Assembly: GCA_024529925.1 (NCBI GenBank)
Contig: JAFEUB010001050.1
Coordinates: 521,001 to 585,000, forward strand
Reading direction: 5' to 3'
Source: Ophthalmolycus amberensis
Lineage: Eukaryota > Chordata > Actinopteri > Perciformes > Zoarcidae
DNA: 64,000 nt
Below, in pieces: positions 1-15,097 of this stretch. The notes below the pieces were generated by a model. The model had not been told where the DNA came from. It saw nothing but the letters and a program-made list of their open reading frames with translations, and searched no databases. Position 1 is the first letter of the stretch. The number at the start of each line of letters is the position of its first letter. The position numbers and the translations under genes are program-made.

Positions 1-98
1 CTCTGTTCCTGTCCCTGAGGATCGTGTTTAAATTGGTATGGTGCGCTGTAAGACTGTAGACTGAATTTAAACAGCTGCCGGCTTCACCCACAGCAACG

Positions 99-301
99 CA
101 CACACACACACACACACACACTCTGGGGCCCTCCCCATCTCTAAGTTAGCGTGCGGAGCTGAGAAATTCTCCATGCTAATGTGCCAGGGTTTGTTTTCGT
201 CATCAAATTGCAAATGTTTTAAATATGCGTCGCACACGCAAACACACACCCACACACGCACACACCCACACACCCACGCACACACACACACACACACACA
301 C
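99..301. repeat. (CA)n microsatellites
   Basis: A pure (CA)11 at 99-120 and an interrupted CA/CCCA tract at 232-301. The small reading frames across them (CVCVC or HTHTH) are artefacts. Confidence 0.95.
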
Positions 302-3300
302 ATATTTATCCAGTCAGAGCATTGACAGTCTAATCCGTGTTTTTGTACGGTGTCATGTGTCAAATGAAGAGATGGAAGTGGCTTCCACCCATGTTTATTT
401 TTCATAAACCACTCCCATAATCATTCAATCATTTTTTATTTCCTACGCAGTATTTCTTGCCCTGTAATGGATCTCAGTGCTTTCCCTGGCGCTGTCTCCA
501 GATTAACACATGCAAGAGCTTTTCACACCGCGGGATAACAATTAGCTTGAGAGCAGGGAGATTAAAGAGGTAACTGAGTCTTGGCATGTTTATATATTGA
601 CTATACAGCCTGAAATATAAAGCTTTCACATCTTTAGCCCTTTACACTTACCACAAAGGCATTTAGGCATTTAGTATATTATTGATTCTATACATCTTTA
701 TTTACTGAAAACAAACAAAAAATCAGCAGAAAGAGATAAAATAGTTTTTATTTTAAATGCACTTTTACCTGTTTTAAAAAAATAGATGTATATGGTATAT
801 ATTTTGAAAATAACTACCGTTTGCGTCAATATAGTGTAGTGTTAATTTGGAGCAGAATACAGTACCACAACCTCCATTTGCTTTTCAAAAACTACAACTC
901 TCAGAACAAAGTTTGTGTTTTTTAAGGGATGACTTGACGAATTTAATGTGATAGGATTGTCCCTCTGAAGTCTAACCCAGTTTCTCACCATCAAAAGTTA
1001 GCCAGGCCCAGCAAACATTGTGACACTGAGAAGATGTTGATATGACAGCCTCCACCGACGTTGAAAGAATGTGTAAATATAGCACCAAAGTCAAAACTGA
1101 GTCACATCCGCTCGTCGTCCGTAGCTGCCACCTGCGTCATTTTGTGAAATCTTCCATATCTGTCTGATATAAGTTCAAAAAAAGCTGTTTTCACTTGCAT
1201 TTTTTACTTTGCTACTGTATGCCATCATATTGTTGCTTTGCTTGGGATGATGTTGAACATTTCTACCTCTTGCCTATTACCCGCCTGTCAAATGTTTGCT
1301 GGGAGCCCTCATTTGATTTTTCTGGGGGGAAAACAGCAAATCTGGGCTTAAAGTTATGGATAACCCAGTTTACAACGAAGGAGTGTGTAATCCTTGTTTG
1401 CCCAAAGTTAGGAGCAAAGTCAGTGCAGCGTTATCACCTCAAAAGTTATATTAGTGCATTGCTTATCACTATATTGGAAGAGTCATGATACCCCTCAGAA
1501 TGATCCTCTTTGACCTCCATAACAAGGATCATTTCCTTGTTTTTCCTCTTCAGTAAACCCCCCGGTTACTGCAATGGCGTCTAATGTTCTTGTCATTCTT
1601 TTGCTCAACAAATTAAAGTTAGAAGTGTGAAAGCACTTTTGTCCACTTCCGTTTCTCCGGGGTAAATGGAGATAATGATAGCTTTTGGATAAATCGACTT
1701 CAGTCTCTCTTAGAGGGGGTGATAACAAAAAAACTCCTTTTTTTCAAAAATGGAAATGAAGCAGTGATTTGTCCTACCATGGGTAATGTGAGGGTATCGC
1801 TGGAGACTCCTTCCTTGTGACTCATGAGCAACAAGTTCTCAGAAAGTAGAGAGAGACAGGCTTGGGAAGGAGCAGGGGGGGGGGGGGGGGACCATAATAA
1901 CATCATTGTGGCTGTTTGAAGTCGCATCAGGCCTATTTCCCAGTTACAGTAAGTACAGGCTGTCTGCATGTCTACTGGCCTCTCGCCACTCAAAGGCCAC
2001 ATTCATAGAGGCGCTGCCTCCCTCACAGAGGGCAATTGGATCCACCGGATACCCTTCCCTTCTCACGCAATGTTGTGTAAACCCGGGGAAAATGACCTCA
2101 ATATGTCCTAAACGAGTTAAGGATGAAGATGCCGCACCCGCCCACATGTCTCGGGCATGATAATGTGGTGATTGTTTTATAAATATCCCCTCTCATGCAC
2201 ACACACAGGAGCAGCGAATGCGGATTGTCCTGTGCCTGTCAATGGTATTCTTGCTCGATCAGATGTGCCGTTGGATCTCTTTAAAAGCGAACAGATCATC
2301 CACCATCTGCTCACATTTTAAATCCTTTGTCTTTCGCGTTGGCTTAAACGAAGGAGTTATCTGTGGCTTCTTATGGGAAACAAGTCCAAAGAACTAACTA
2401 CAGAAAAATGTAAAAGTCACAAACTCAACAGGGCGGCCTCCCTCAGTGAGTTGACACTGGTGATATTGAATATATAGCAGTAGTATAGGCATATTTATTT
2501 AATTCCCCTTAAATCATCGGGGTCCTTTTATCATACATGATTTTCTTGACGTATCACTTTCATTGTCATTTTATTCCCATACGTCAAGGCAGCTGTCTGT
2601 TTTGTCTGCTTTGTGATCTCTGAGCTTGTTTATCTTCCATTTAATCCTTCCTCTCTTGTGGTGCCACCACTCCTTTGCCTGGAGGCCTGCACAACCTCAA
2701 CCTGTCTGCCTGCTGGTGCGGCTTTGGCACGCCTCCCACACTCACTCACTTTTCATTGTTTTCGCCTTTGTGACTAAGGCTGCCAATTCTTTACTTTTGT
2801 TGCTCTCACCTGTCCCTTTACCATGACCACGATTTAGACCCGACCGTCGTGTCTTTGTAAATGAGCGTTGCGGCTACTAAATCGGAAGGCTTTGGCAATG
2901 AGGTCAACATGTCGCGAGAGCTGATGCCATGAATGATTTTAAACAGGGCCGTGTTCGAGAGAGGTGGATGGGGGTTGCAAAAAGGCAGAAGGGAGGCGTA
3001 AAATAAAAGGAGAGAAACCCTATTGCATAATTCATTGGGCCATCACAATACCAATTCTCCATCCATCCATCCTCGGACCAGCATCTTTGTTAAAATGTCA
3101 GATGGGCCAATTCATGTAGAAAACTCTCAGACCTTGACCTAATTGGCAGAGCCATATGATCGTTGATGAGGCTGAGGCTGCTGTGGTAGACAATTGACTA
3201 TGATTCAGATTTTCCAGAAACAAAGTCATTTTGTTGGATGATTGCATTTGGTTATCTCTTCATCTACTAGTCAGACAAGCGCTTTTTGTACATTTGCAGG

Positions 3301-5012
3301 GTTCTTAGAAATTGGTAAAAGGACAGAAGATTACGGAGATTACAACCTGTCTTTACGGCTAATAGATTCCCATGTTTTAAGTCAGCAGCTGGATGGATAG
3401 CAGAGTCAAAACACCTGCCAAAAGCCTTCAGGCCTGAGCCTTTACTCTTGGCAGGCCTCTCCTCCCCGCTACTTCAAGTCCTTCTCCTTCTCATGCAACC
3501 TCTCCCGGCCAAATTCTCAGTCAATTTCCAGGCCATATTGAGGCTGTTTCGCGGGCTCCCCTCCCCTCCCGGTGATGTCATGACAAAAAACACAAACTGA
3601 GATTTGATGAGCTGGAAAATCTCATTTCAGCTTGTAAAGAATTATTGTCCACTCTGTGTAGCCTAAGTGTCAAAATGTCCACTTTGGTTATGCAGCTAGA
3701 GTGCAGGTAATAATATTTGAGACCGGCTAGGTTTGTGTGTGCTCGCACATATTTACAGTACGTTCGGGCATATACGCTCGTGTGCTTCAAGTGAACACTG
3801 AGCCTTTAAGACAAAGCTAAGACCGCCGTTGTAAACTACATGTGTTGTGCAGGAACAGAAAGCTTAACAGGCTTAGCAACAGTAACTAAGGGGGCCTGGC
3901 AGCAGAATAATAGATTAAAAGTCTACCGCTGTCCATTTGTGTCTTCCTAATCACCCCAACATATGTTCAAGTGAGGAGGAAGGCTGGCGGCAAATGTCAA
4001 GAAGCCCTCGGTAGCAAGAGATACTGAATGTACAGTATGTACAAATACAAACTGATGAATGTTTGAGGATGTTTGAGGAGACGCCTCTATTTGATTAAAT
4101 CACAAAAGCGTGTCCTGAAATAATATGGATTGGAAAATGGATGCAATGTTATTGTTGTGAGCATCTTTTCAACATCCCTGTTAGTTAATATTAGTATCCG
4201 GTCTCAGACACATCCTTCGTTCAACAAACCAGACCTTTGTAGGAATCTGCAAGTATTTTATGAATGATCCCTTTGTTTCACCGTCTTCACTAAAGCCGTT
4301 CCGATCACTGGCACTCACTTTCATCCCTGCCCGCCGTCTTTGGTTCGCTGTCATCCCCAGTTACTGTATATTCCTCCGTGGGCTATCCTGGTGGTGGAGA
4401 GGTGATGAGAGGATAGAAAGGTGTTGGGAGAGGCAGCGAGACAGAAACAAGAGGACGGAGAGGAGGAGACAGACGGATGGATAGACCCGGTCAGGACTTG
4501 GACAATGCGAGGTTCCATCTCATTGCAACACACAGAGAAGGAAGTCTTCCACACAGAGAGACCGTCAAAGATAAAGAGAAATGATCACGTAGGAGTTGAC
4601 TCTCACCTGCACTAGCAACTGGCATCATTAAGTCACATGCGGTTGATGAGGTAAAGCGATAACTTCCTATGCACCGACCACATAAAGAGATCGTTCATGA
4701 AGAGAATCACCACCGGAATTAATTCCCTGTTTATGTTTTCTGCAGAGTAAAAATATGGTTACAATTTGAAATTTTCCAAAAGTCAAGATGTTTAATCTGA
4801 AAATCAGCTTCAGCCCGTGTTGCATTACCACTCAGCAGCCACAGGTTGCATGTGTGTTGCCAGCAGCAGAGGAATGCTTTGAGCGCAGAGAGCCAAAAAT
4901 AGACATGCTGACCCTTTAAAAGTGGAGTTTCTAACATGTTGTGGCTGCTGGGAGAGAGCCGCGCGCTATCTCTTTAAGACGGGCTTTTGTGTAGTGTAGT
5001 ATTACTGTGGTA

Positions 5013-5180
5013 GTGTGTGTGCGTGTGTGCGCGTGTGTGCATACGTGTACATTTACATTTACTGTGTGTGTGTGTGTGTACGCATGTAAAGCTGACTGAG
5101 CAGGCGAGGGGTTGCGTGACTACTGCAGACGAGGCTGTGACCTCAGAAAAGTGGTTATGAAAACGATCTGTCAAAGCGAG

Positions 5181-5238
<58 letters not shown>

Positions 5239-5244
5239 GAGAGA
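5013..5244. repeat. (TG)n and (GA)n microsatellites
   Basis: Interrupted TG repeat 5013-5079, then a long, nearly pure GA repeat 5182-5244. Confidence 0.95.
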
Positions 5245-6444
5245 AACGGAGAAAGCAAGCATTATAGAGAGAGAAATAGAGTGAGACCAGCCCTGCAAAA
5301 ATGAGTTAATTTACTTCCTATATGACACTATCACTGAATGACACTGGAGAGCTGCCACACACACACACACACATTCCTGAAGGTATTCAATGCACATACA
5401 CTAAATCTCACACACACCGTACTGTGCTTATTGCCGAGCCATGAGGGAATAACACGGGTCAGTCCACACAGGGGAGCAGATAGTGTGCTTGGAGACAAAA
5501 AGTGAGATTAAAAAAAAGAGAGAGAGAGAATATTTTTGCCACTGAGACTCAGAGGGGAAAAACAGGGGAGAGGTGGAGAAAGAAAGTCAGGTATCATATT
5601 CCCGCTGTGGTAGTGGCATGCTCTGAATATCCAGGAGAGATTCCTGAGGTTGAGCACATGGAAACAATTGACAGACGATCGGAAAGACTTAGAACTTACT
5701 TTTGAATTACTTATTGATATTTGAATATTTCTTCTTGAAATGAATAACGCGTTAATCGAAGAAAGATGCAAGCTGTTCATTTTCAGTAGATACTGCGCAT
5801 TTCGGGAACTAAGCTTTCAGGATAATTGAGGGTAAATATAACCGAGAATGTGTGAGTCTGTAAAAATATTACTTGTAAATGTACACGATGAATTTAATTT
5901 GTTACATAAAGGGAATTTGTTATTACCTTCACTTGAGTAAAAGTAGGAATTTGCGATACAATCGTCAATATTTCTGAAGGTTTACGAGTTTCCCCAACCG
6001 TGACTTGAAGCAGAAAAATAAAGAAGGGATAAAAGATGGAAGAGAGGAAAAAACCAAAGCAAGAAAGAGGGAGAAACATATCGGTGTTCGGTGCAGATTG
6101 CGTGTGAACAGTAATGCTAGCCTTCAAAGAGCACAGTGGATCACATTGTATCCATGCATGAGTCGCTCAACAGGGACAGCGGCGTGACGGAGGGAGGGAG
6201 GGCATACCAGGACAAGGGCTGGGAGAGAGATACAGGAAGACGGAGAGAAGAAGGGCCAGCGAGTCTGTGTCATGACAATTGTAATCTTTGTTGTGAGCAG
6301 GGTTGCCAGCTCTCACGCTTTTGGCGTGAGATACTTGCTTGTACGCTCTGTCCCTACACTCCGAGGCTCCACATACCGGTCTTGAATGAAGGAGAGTGTA
6401 AAAGCAAAGCAGGTTTCAATTAGCGTATAGTAAAAACACATAAA

Positions 6445-6446
<2 letters not shown>

Positions 6447-6478
<32 letters not shown>
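6447..6478. repeat. (TA)n microsatellite
   Basis: About 16 uninterrupted TA units. Confidence 0.95.
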
Positions 6479-6484
<6 letters not shown>

Positions 6485-6769
6485 CATATAAAGAGTTAAA
6501 ACCCTATCCCAGGATCTGTATTGAAAATTACAAACCCTGTTCATGAACCCTTACAGTAGAAATTGCTTTATGATGAATATGTGAGTGAAGTGAAAAGTAG
6601 CTCAGCGCTCGTTAAATCCTGGGCAGCTGTGAGTATCTCGGCAAATAAAAAAGTAATAACCGATAACTCACTATTAATACATAGTCGATACAGATTGTAA
6701 TCATTCATTTTATCATACCTTTCATCAAAAGATAAAGTGCTACAATTCAAAAAGATGAATGAATGAAAA

Positions 6770-7210
6770 GCCTTCCCGAACTAAAAGGTTTTGAGGCCTC
6801 TTCTAAAGCACACAAATGTTTGTAGCGCTCAGATGGAAGTGCATTCCAAAGATGGGGGATATTTGAGCTGAAGGCCCGATCTGCTGTGAGGATTAGTCAT
6901 GGGGTGCAAAGGGTCAAGGGGTCATCTGATTTCAGTTTGTAGAGTTTGGGAAATTTGGGGCTAAGAAGTTCTCTCAGGTGGGCTCCCGCATTACCATTAA
7001 GACTGTACATTGGACGGCTGAGGCGAAGAATTTTAAACTCTCATACATCATATGATGAGGAACAAAAAACATCTTACCTTCTTGCGTGTGGTTTAAGGGT
7101 TTGTACTGTAATGTTTTAAGAGAGTCTTCCATGTTTAAAAAGTTCTCAGTTCCAAAACTATACACGTAAACTACTGGAACAATTCTAAAACCACATTTAT
7201 CTCGTCTCAG
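6770..7210. repeat. Dispersed repeat fragment, class unknown
   Basis: Phrases such as ggaagtgcattccaaagatg, ctgaaggcccgatctgctg and cgaagaattttaaactc recur widely in teleost genomes as I recall. No intact ends or protein were found. Confidence 0.4.
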
Positions 7211-7435
7211 TAAGATTCATAGCTACTGCATTTTCCAGACCAGTGAATAACGTGAATTGTGTGTGTTTGTTTGTGTGTGTGAGTCGCTATCATTTCTCTG
7301 CACCAGCAGAGAAATGATATCACACACGCATCTTGCACACACATATTGTCCTCTCCAGGGTCAATATTTACAGTTCATCCTCTTCAGAAACATCACTCTG
7401 TCACACTGCCTTACCATCTCCCCCTCCCTCCCCTT

Positions 7436-7480
7436 TCTGTCTGTCTGTCTGTCTCTCTCTCTGTCTCTCTCTCTCTCTCC
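7436..7480. repeat. (CTGT)n/(CT)n microsatellite
   Basis: CTGT units pass into CT units. Confidence 0.9.
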
Positions 7481-7959
7481 CTATCTCTCCACTGCCAGTC
7501 ACTTGTACTATATGTCTCAATGGCTGAGCGTGATCAAGGCCAGTTATGGTTTCCTTTTAGTGTACAGGGCATCCTGTGGAAGCAATACATTATAGAGAAC
7601 TCGTGCTACTCCATCTCTCTCTCCATATGTGTATCCTCCCCTCCATCTCACCATCTCTCGGGCTAGTACTACATGTAGTAATTCATTCTGCACACAGCTG
7701 TTGCATCCAGTTTGAATGTGGGTAAATGTAAATTTAAGGGCGTGTCGTGCGTTATGTACATATATGCGTTTCTGTCATGTCCTGGGGCTTCCTAGAGGAT
7801 GTTCAGTTCCCCACTCATGTGAACTCATTCCCCACTCATGATTTTCTCCCTGGATTTTGCAGAAGAATACATATGAAAGTCGCATGAGACGGATTTGGCT
7901 CCAAAGAAAAATATCCACAATTTAACATTAGGAACACCTGACATTGTGATGCCTGCACA

Positions 7960-8285
7960 ATATTTTACCTAACTATTACGACCATTTATCACTTTTCCTC
8001 TAGCTAACTATTTCGACCATTTATCTGCTACGTCTAGCTTTTTCTACCGTTTATTTTAGCGAACTATTGCTACGATTTATTACATTTAGCTAGTTATTTT
8101 GAACAGTTAATACTTTAAACGAACTATTTAGAACATTTATCCATTACGGCGAGCTATCTATTTCAACCCTTTATTACTTTTAGCTAACTATTTCAACTAC
8201 TTATCTGTTACATTTAGCGAACGATTTATCCATTATGTCAAGCTAACTATTTCTACAATGTATTACTATAAGCTTACTATTTATT
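7960..8285. repeat. Degenerate ~35-bp tandem repeat
   Basis: Eight to ten diverged copies of a unit approximating agctaactatttcaaccatt followed by tatccattactttt. It is related to the array at 48715-49140. Confidence 0.65.
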
Positions 8286-8389
8286 TAAAGTTCATAAAGA
8301 CAGTTATTAAAACCTGGATTTTTTTTGAATGATAAAACTTCAGTATTACAAAGCATAGGCCTTCAAAAATAGTCTAGAGCAGGGGTCTT

Positions 8390-8490
8390 CAACGTTTTTC
8401 AGGCCAAGGACCCCCAAACTGATAGAGAGATGGAGCAGGGACCCCCGACTATATATATTGTATAAAATTGTGTTTTATATTAAATGGGCC
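8390..8490. repeat. Dispersed repeat fragment
   Basis: The stretch beginning caggggtcttcaacgttttt with ggacccccaaactg is of a type seen at the ends of many teleost hAT-derived repeats. No opposite end was found. Confidence 0.4.
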
Positions 8491-11400
8491 TAGTGCCATG
8501 TATAAACATACCTCTTTATTGTGCATTCAGTCCTAAGCTATTCAAATAATACACAGGTTCATATATTCATGTTTTCATTTTAAACAGGTACAGTGAGTAG
8601 GGAGGCCGTGCCACTGCCATTTATAAACATACCGTGTCAACTGATAGCAAGGAAGGAGGTGTCGACATACACCAACACAATGGCATGATTTCCCTCCGCT
8701 TCTTCACAGGATGCTGCCTACATAAACAGACATGTGCAATACACACACACATAAACGAACAAAGAACAATGGATCCACACATGCTGCTTTCATTGGATTT
8801 ACAACTTCTCGTATCTTCTCGTAAAAATATATAAAAATAAATTCCGATCACCTGTTGAATCAGTTCAATCAAATGCAGGATATGGAAAACAAGTGGAGGA
8901 ATCTTGGCTTTTCACAGTGTCTTCACACTTCTTTTATCGCCAATATGTTCATATCTGCTCCAGTTTTTATTCTTCCTTTACTTTATAGACATTTTAAAGT
9001 ATTTCGATATGACCTCTATTCAGTGAGTTTTACACTACTCGATAAATATTTATTTCAGGCCACAAAGGTGGATAAACTCTACATCAACCCTTCCCTACCC
9101 TGATTAGAACCAAACTTCACATCTTATTTACTCTAGTTATTATCTCCTGGGTATTTTAGTGTGATCATTCCGCCCAAATTCAAGAAGTAAGGCCTATAAA
9201 ACCTGAATTATATCATGATACTCGATTCATAAGACTATAATCAAATCATGGAAACGCATTTTCACTATAAACAGCTTTTTGTGCCGGGTTCCCCATTTGC
9301 CACCCTCATGCAAACAGACTTTTTAACAGTACTTGGTGCCTAAATAAGATGTATTCTGGCACGTTATTGGTCAATAATATTTTTTTTGGGGGGGGGGGGA
9401 TTTGTGTATGTTGAAAGATGACTTTGGACAAATACATTGTTGTCTCTGTGTGAAATACCATTGGTAATGATGGTGAGGTGCGTTAGAGTGGTTATAAAAT
9501 CTGCAAGACAACCTTCTGAACCTTCTGGCTTCCTGCCACTCGGGTGTGGTGACGATTACATGAAAATGACACATCATGCGGTACCTTAAAGAAGCCGTCA
9601 CATGTTTCTTATCAACCATTAAGTACACTTGTCCCGGATCACCACCCCATCATCTGGATCGGTGCCATTTCACTTTGTTACTTTGTAATTTTTCTGTTCC
9701 GTGTCCAGTTCATTCCGACTTGCTTCAGGATCAATGGCTCTGACAGTAGAAGACATTGCGTGTCCCTACTGCAGTGTGAAGTCTATTTAAGGGCTTCAAC
9801 CTATGTCAGGAAAAACTCAGTGGCATGTAGCTGAGCTAATAATGTCTGACCGCTTTCCCTGTTAGCTTCACAAGTGCTCCTTTGGGAATAAGAGAGGGGT
9901 TGAGAGAGATTCAGAGAGAAAGGAGACAGAGCAGAGAGTGAAACTCTCCAGTGTATAAAATGACCTCGCTGCCGTTGCGTGCCATGGTTTGTTTTCAGAA
10001 CTGGCCACATGTTTGAACATTGCATAACTTCTCAGATGTGGTTTGTAAATCACCAAGTATTTTTGGGCTATAGAGGTGTGTGTGTGTGTGTGCGTGTGTG
10101 TGCTGACAGCCACCTTACCGAACAGTTTAAGCTTATTTATCCTCATGTAAATATCTTTTATTAATAAAAGATCCTGCGTCATAACGCATGCCGTTGTCAA
10201 AACTGCTGATCACACCATTGAAAATAACAGATTACCGACTGGTTGATGTCGGGAAAAGTCATTTTCCAGCCACAGTTAATCTCCCGTCCTCTGCTCCTGT
10301 TCGTTCCACAGCTGTCTGGTTCTGTCTCACTGTCCTAACTGTGCTAGGCTCTGGCCCAATTAAAGGCCAATTAAAGGGCCAGTCCATGAAAACAGGGAAG
10401 TCTTTGTAGTGCTGTTTGCACAGGTGGTGTGCATCACATGTTGTAATGGTGTCAGGTTTACGCATCTGCACACATGGACACGCATTAGCCCGTATGCGCT
10501 GTACACTTGTGTGCACACGCTAAAAAGAGGCTGGTTGCGAGCCGTAAAATGTATTATTTATTTTTCCTTAATAGAGTTCATTTCCAAGCGGGAGTTCTTC
10601 GACACTTACTGGTTAACGAATCAGTCAAACTGATCAACTAAACAGCTTTGATATGCTCCACGTTGGCAGTGAAACTGCAGAGCAAAACAACCTTCTACAT
10701 AAGGGAGTCAATCTGTCCAGAGACGCCCTCCTCCATTTCTACCTGTTACTGTGTAGTTAAACATAAAGGAGTATGTCCACCACATTATACATCCACATTT
10801 TAAGGGTACAGATTGCCAGATTACAAGCTCTCTGGTTTGTAACACAGCTAACTCACAACAGAAGGGCTTTTATTCTGAAGGTTTTCACATGATAAATTGA
10901 CAAGCTGTTTCAATTTGACATCGGGACTGAATTGGAATCAGTAAAAATAGCCAGGTAGCTGATCCGGAGCTCTTGTTCAGGTGTTATAGACCAGAGATCC
11001 GTCATAATGTTTCTCAGGGGGCTGGCATCAGTTTGTCCGAGTGACCCATCCCAAAAAAAGAAATGCTCAACCACAGTATTTCAGACATGACAGAAGAAAT
11101 ATGTTGACATTTAAAGGCTTGTTTCCAGAACAGCTGCCATGTTCGTCGAGATTTACAACCTGAGGCGAAGACCAGCGAGTGGTGCATTTGTCTAGTTCGG
11201 ATCTTCTAGATTTGGGAGTGTGCTTGTGCTTGAGACTTGCCTGACTCCAATGAGCAAAGCAAAATTTGCGAGCTACTGTATTCTTTGTCCCAGAAGCATA
11301 ACGAGTTGCTGATCAGTCCTCTCGCCCAGTAAAGCTGGAGCTTGTAGAGTTTCATTATCCCCCTGTTGAAAGATGGTTCTTCTGTACAGTATAGGTCACC

Positions 11401-12238
11401 TTGATGCCAAATAATCCACCCATGTAGCCGCACAGGACCACTCCCACCAAAAAACTCTCACTGGGATTCAAATTTGAACACTCTCCAAATTGAAAATCCA
11501 GCATCACCTGTAAATATACAGCAATCCAAAGAGGAGGCAGACTTTGTTTCTCTGCACTTTTACAGTATAATTACAACATTGTTCAAAATGAAAAGCGTTT
11601 CACTGAAAATAGTTTGGCGGTGTCATTTCTCAGCAATGACATGTTTTGGGCCCAGTCAACCATAATAGGCTGCACTCTCCCCCTGCACTCTCCCTCGAAC
11701 ACACATCCACCACCACGACACACGCACACACAACAGTGCGTCTGTTTTTTTTCTTGTCAGCGCTCTGATCTACTGTGCACTGACCACCCACAGTGCGACC
11801 GAAACCTCCTCGACATGTGAGACCCATCAGCCAATCCTGCTCTTTAACTTCAAAACCGCATACGTCTCAAGGTGTCGCAGCCATGGCAAAGAGCACGGAC
11901 ATGCCGAGGGTTAATCTGAAGGTACATTGGATCATTGCTTTCCTATTTACATTAGATAAGTATCATTCTGTGTTTCCAGTAATGCTGCCGCGAGCATACA
12001 GGGGATGTGCATTTCCACTGACACACACATACACGCACCGCGGAGGGTAAGCGGGGTTGAGGTTAACCAGATGAGGGTTGTTGTGGAGATAAGAGGTCTC
12101 ATTTGGTCACGGAACGACCAGCTATGGATTTAATGGGGATGACAGGTGAATAAATGGTTGAAATCCATTAACCCTCCCACGACACCAGCTTAAGCCCTGT
12201 ACCTAACATTACACTGGCCTCAGCTAGGAACTGTTGTC

Positions 12239-12242
<4 letters not shown>

Positions 12243-12290
<48 letters not shown>

Positions 12291-12551
12291 TGTATGTATG
12301 TGTGCAGAGGTGTGGTTTAGCTCGGGAGTCCCACCCTGCTGCACGCGATGCCTGGGAATCGTGCCGGTTGAGGATTTACTAAACACGCTTTAGGGAATCC
12401 CAGCTCTCTCCCTCCCACATAGGCACACACACACACACCTTTAGGATATAGAGCTGAGTTAACACTGATCAGGTGGAATCACTCATAAAAATGGCGTTCA
12501 TGCACACACAAACACGCACACACACACACACACGCACACACACACACACCA
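12243..12551. repeat. Cluster of TG and CA microsatellites
   Basis: (TG)~23 at 12243-12288, then CA tracts at 12424-12439 and 12505-12549 on the same strand. The opposite-sense tracts could pair as an imperfect long inverted repeat. Confidence 0.9.
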
Positions 12552-15091
12552 CTTGGATACAAAGCACTGATGCTGTGCAGTCACACACATGAACGTGACA
12601 CTCGTGCTGCACACGTGCACACGCTTCCCCCAAACGCCTTCAGGATGCTGAGCTGTCATACCTGACACTGATCAGATGAGATCACACACAAAGACTGCCA
12701 GTCCACAGAAATGCACGGACAAATCTGCACCTGAAACGGACAATCAGACGCAGGGTTTCACCTCCTGTGCTGTTCGTGTCCTCTGTCTTTTATTCTGCTC
12801 TTCATAAAAACACTGGAGCTTATGATGCGGTGCCAGATTAAAAATGTACACTCGGCTCATATGTAGAGTAAAAAGAAAACCAAAACAAATACTTCATGAA
12901 AGAAGCCAGAAGCAGAACAGTTTATGTTCCAGTTGGCAGCATATCAACCAGCTTGTTTGGCTCGGAGTCAAGAAAATATGAATTTGAGATGCAGAAAGCT
13001 GGTATGGCATGTTAGCTATAGCAGCGTTTCCATCTAACGGTCAAGCTCCTTGAAGCAAATGTTTGACATACCAGAGGAACAATCAGCAGAATCTAAATCT
13101 AAATCAATTGGCTTCCAGAACAGCCAAAGAATGAAGTCTTAATTGCGTTTAGTTTTTGTCTATTTAAGCCTAAGGATGAAGAAAAATGTATTAAAATTAG
13201 ATTATTTTGTATAATTCAGTGTTCACAAAGGAATTTCTCTAATTATTTAGATGAGAGTTTATCACACGACGGAGCTTGAATGCTCGCGTTGTTCAGATCA
13301 TTATTTTGTATTTACATGTGTATATGTTTTCAATAACACCCACATAACATAATATCTATTCGAACTGGCTGGTTTACCTATTCAAGAATCAAGATAACAT
13401 ATGATGATGCGTAAATGGCAGTGAAGATGATCAGGAAGGCTAATTTACGCAGAAATTTCAGATAAGGCCTGGTGTGAATTGGGTTGTGATGGTTTGTCAT
13501 TTTCAAAAGAGGGGTCCCCAAATCTTTTTTTGAGAAACCCCGGTTTTAGATTTTTTAAATCAGCAGTTAGTCGACATTTTCCCCCAGAAATAGCAAAAAT
13601 GCTGTCTACCCACTTTGTCTCTGTTTAATTCCCCAGTGATTCACCACTGGTGATTGGAGGACAATTTCTCAGTTGTGGCATAATGAGCATAAATGCATAG
13701 ACAGGGAGAAGCAGTGACCGTAGAGCAAGGAAAGGAGAGGTGATGTCAGCCGTGACCTTTCACCTCAGTGTGAACGTGTTGAAATGAAGGAGATGTTATA
13801 ATGTCCTTTGCATTCGTCAGAACCAATTCTTCCTCAAATATACATGTACCTTAATGGCACAATCATATAGCGAATAAATACACACAACACCAGCTTTTTC
13901 CTTTTTGAGGATCCGTACCTGCAGGTGACCCGAAAACAAGTGCAAGATAAAGCCTACACGCGTAGCACAAAGTCCATGTAATTATCACTTTTAAATATGC
14001 AGTAATGAGGACTCCAGACAGTGATGCTGGTGCAGAGGAATGGTGTTCATCATCTTGGTGGAAGCTATAGAATAAACCAAAACTACGAAGTAATTTGGTG
14101 GGTGCTGTGTACAACTACCTTAAAGATAACTGTTAAACAATTAAGGTCAAAGCTGTTGCTCTCTATCTCTCATGTGCTAACCATCTGGCCCTGGTCTTAG
14201 GCCAGACTTAAATACAAAACCCCGGGTCCGCTTCACTAAGACCCACTAAGTATCACAATGAAACTCGAGGCATGTTTGAGACACATCTGGAGCGCTCTCT
14301 GACTCTCCTTCACAGCACAGTGGAGCCAGGGAAGGATTTCTCCATCCTTCCAACACGTACTTTTTCATGTTTTATTGTCCGGTGGGAAAAAAGACTTTGA
14401 ATCTCATTCTCTGTTCATTTTATGACAGTTCCCACCCGGCCTCTCTTTATCTTTTCCTCTCTTTCTGCCTTTTTTTATTTTTTTATTTTTTTACGTGCAA
14501 AAAGGATTCCGTTCTTTTTTCCCCCCCTCCCACCTCTTCTTTGTTAGTGAGAGTTTGAGACAATCGGTGCTTGAATTGCAACACCATATAGAGCCACCCT
14601 TCAATTCAAACTCTGTGTTCTTCTGTAAACAAGTTGATGATGACTGTTAGTCCTCGCCCTAACAGTTTGTCAAGTCATTATGCGTGAGTAGCATCAATTG
14701 AAATCATTCTGTTCTGTGCAAAAACACACAAAGCTAAAGTGTAAAGCTGCCAGGCAGTATTCCTGTATCATGCTGACACCAGTCAATTTTAGATCTTTCA
14801 TGATATTGCAGTTGATCTTTTAGGAGAAACCTTTTCAATATACTTTCACACCACTTAGCTCCCTTTCCACCGACGTTAAGCCTCCGTCATCGTGTGCACA
14901 ACCCTGCAGCAGATCTGGGCTCAGATCTTACTCTCTGCTCTGATTCCAAACTGCACTATAAAAATTCGGTCTGAAACTAGATGTGGCTGTGCTTGAATGG
15001 ACAGATTATAGCAGGCTATTTAAAGATGAGAGGCCACGGTGGAAACAAAGCCTGAATGACAAGACCACACATTGCCGTGGGAAAGCTCTGT

Positions 15092-15097
15092 CTGTGT

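Noticed and set aside
11882..12050. Frame starting MAKSTDMPRVNLK as a possible ahrr first exon
   Set aside because: It does not resemble the AHRR start or bHLH, and no donor in the right phase gives a basic helix.
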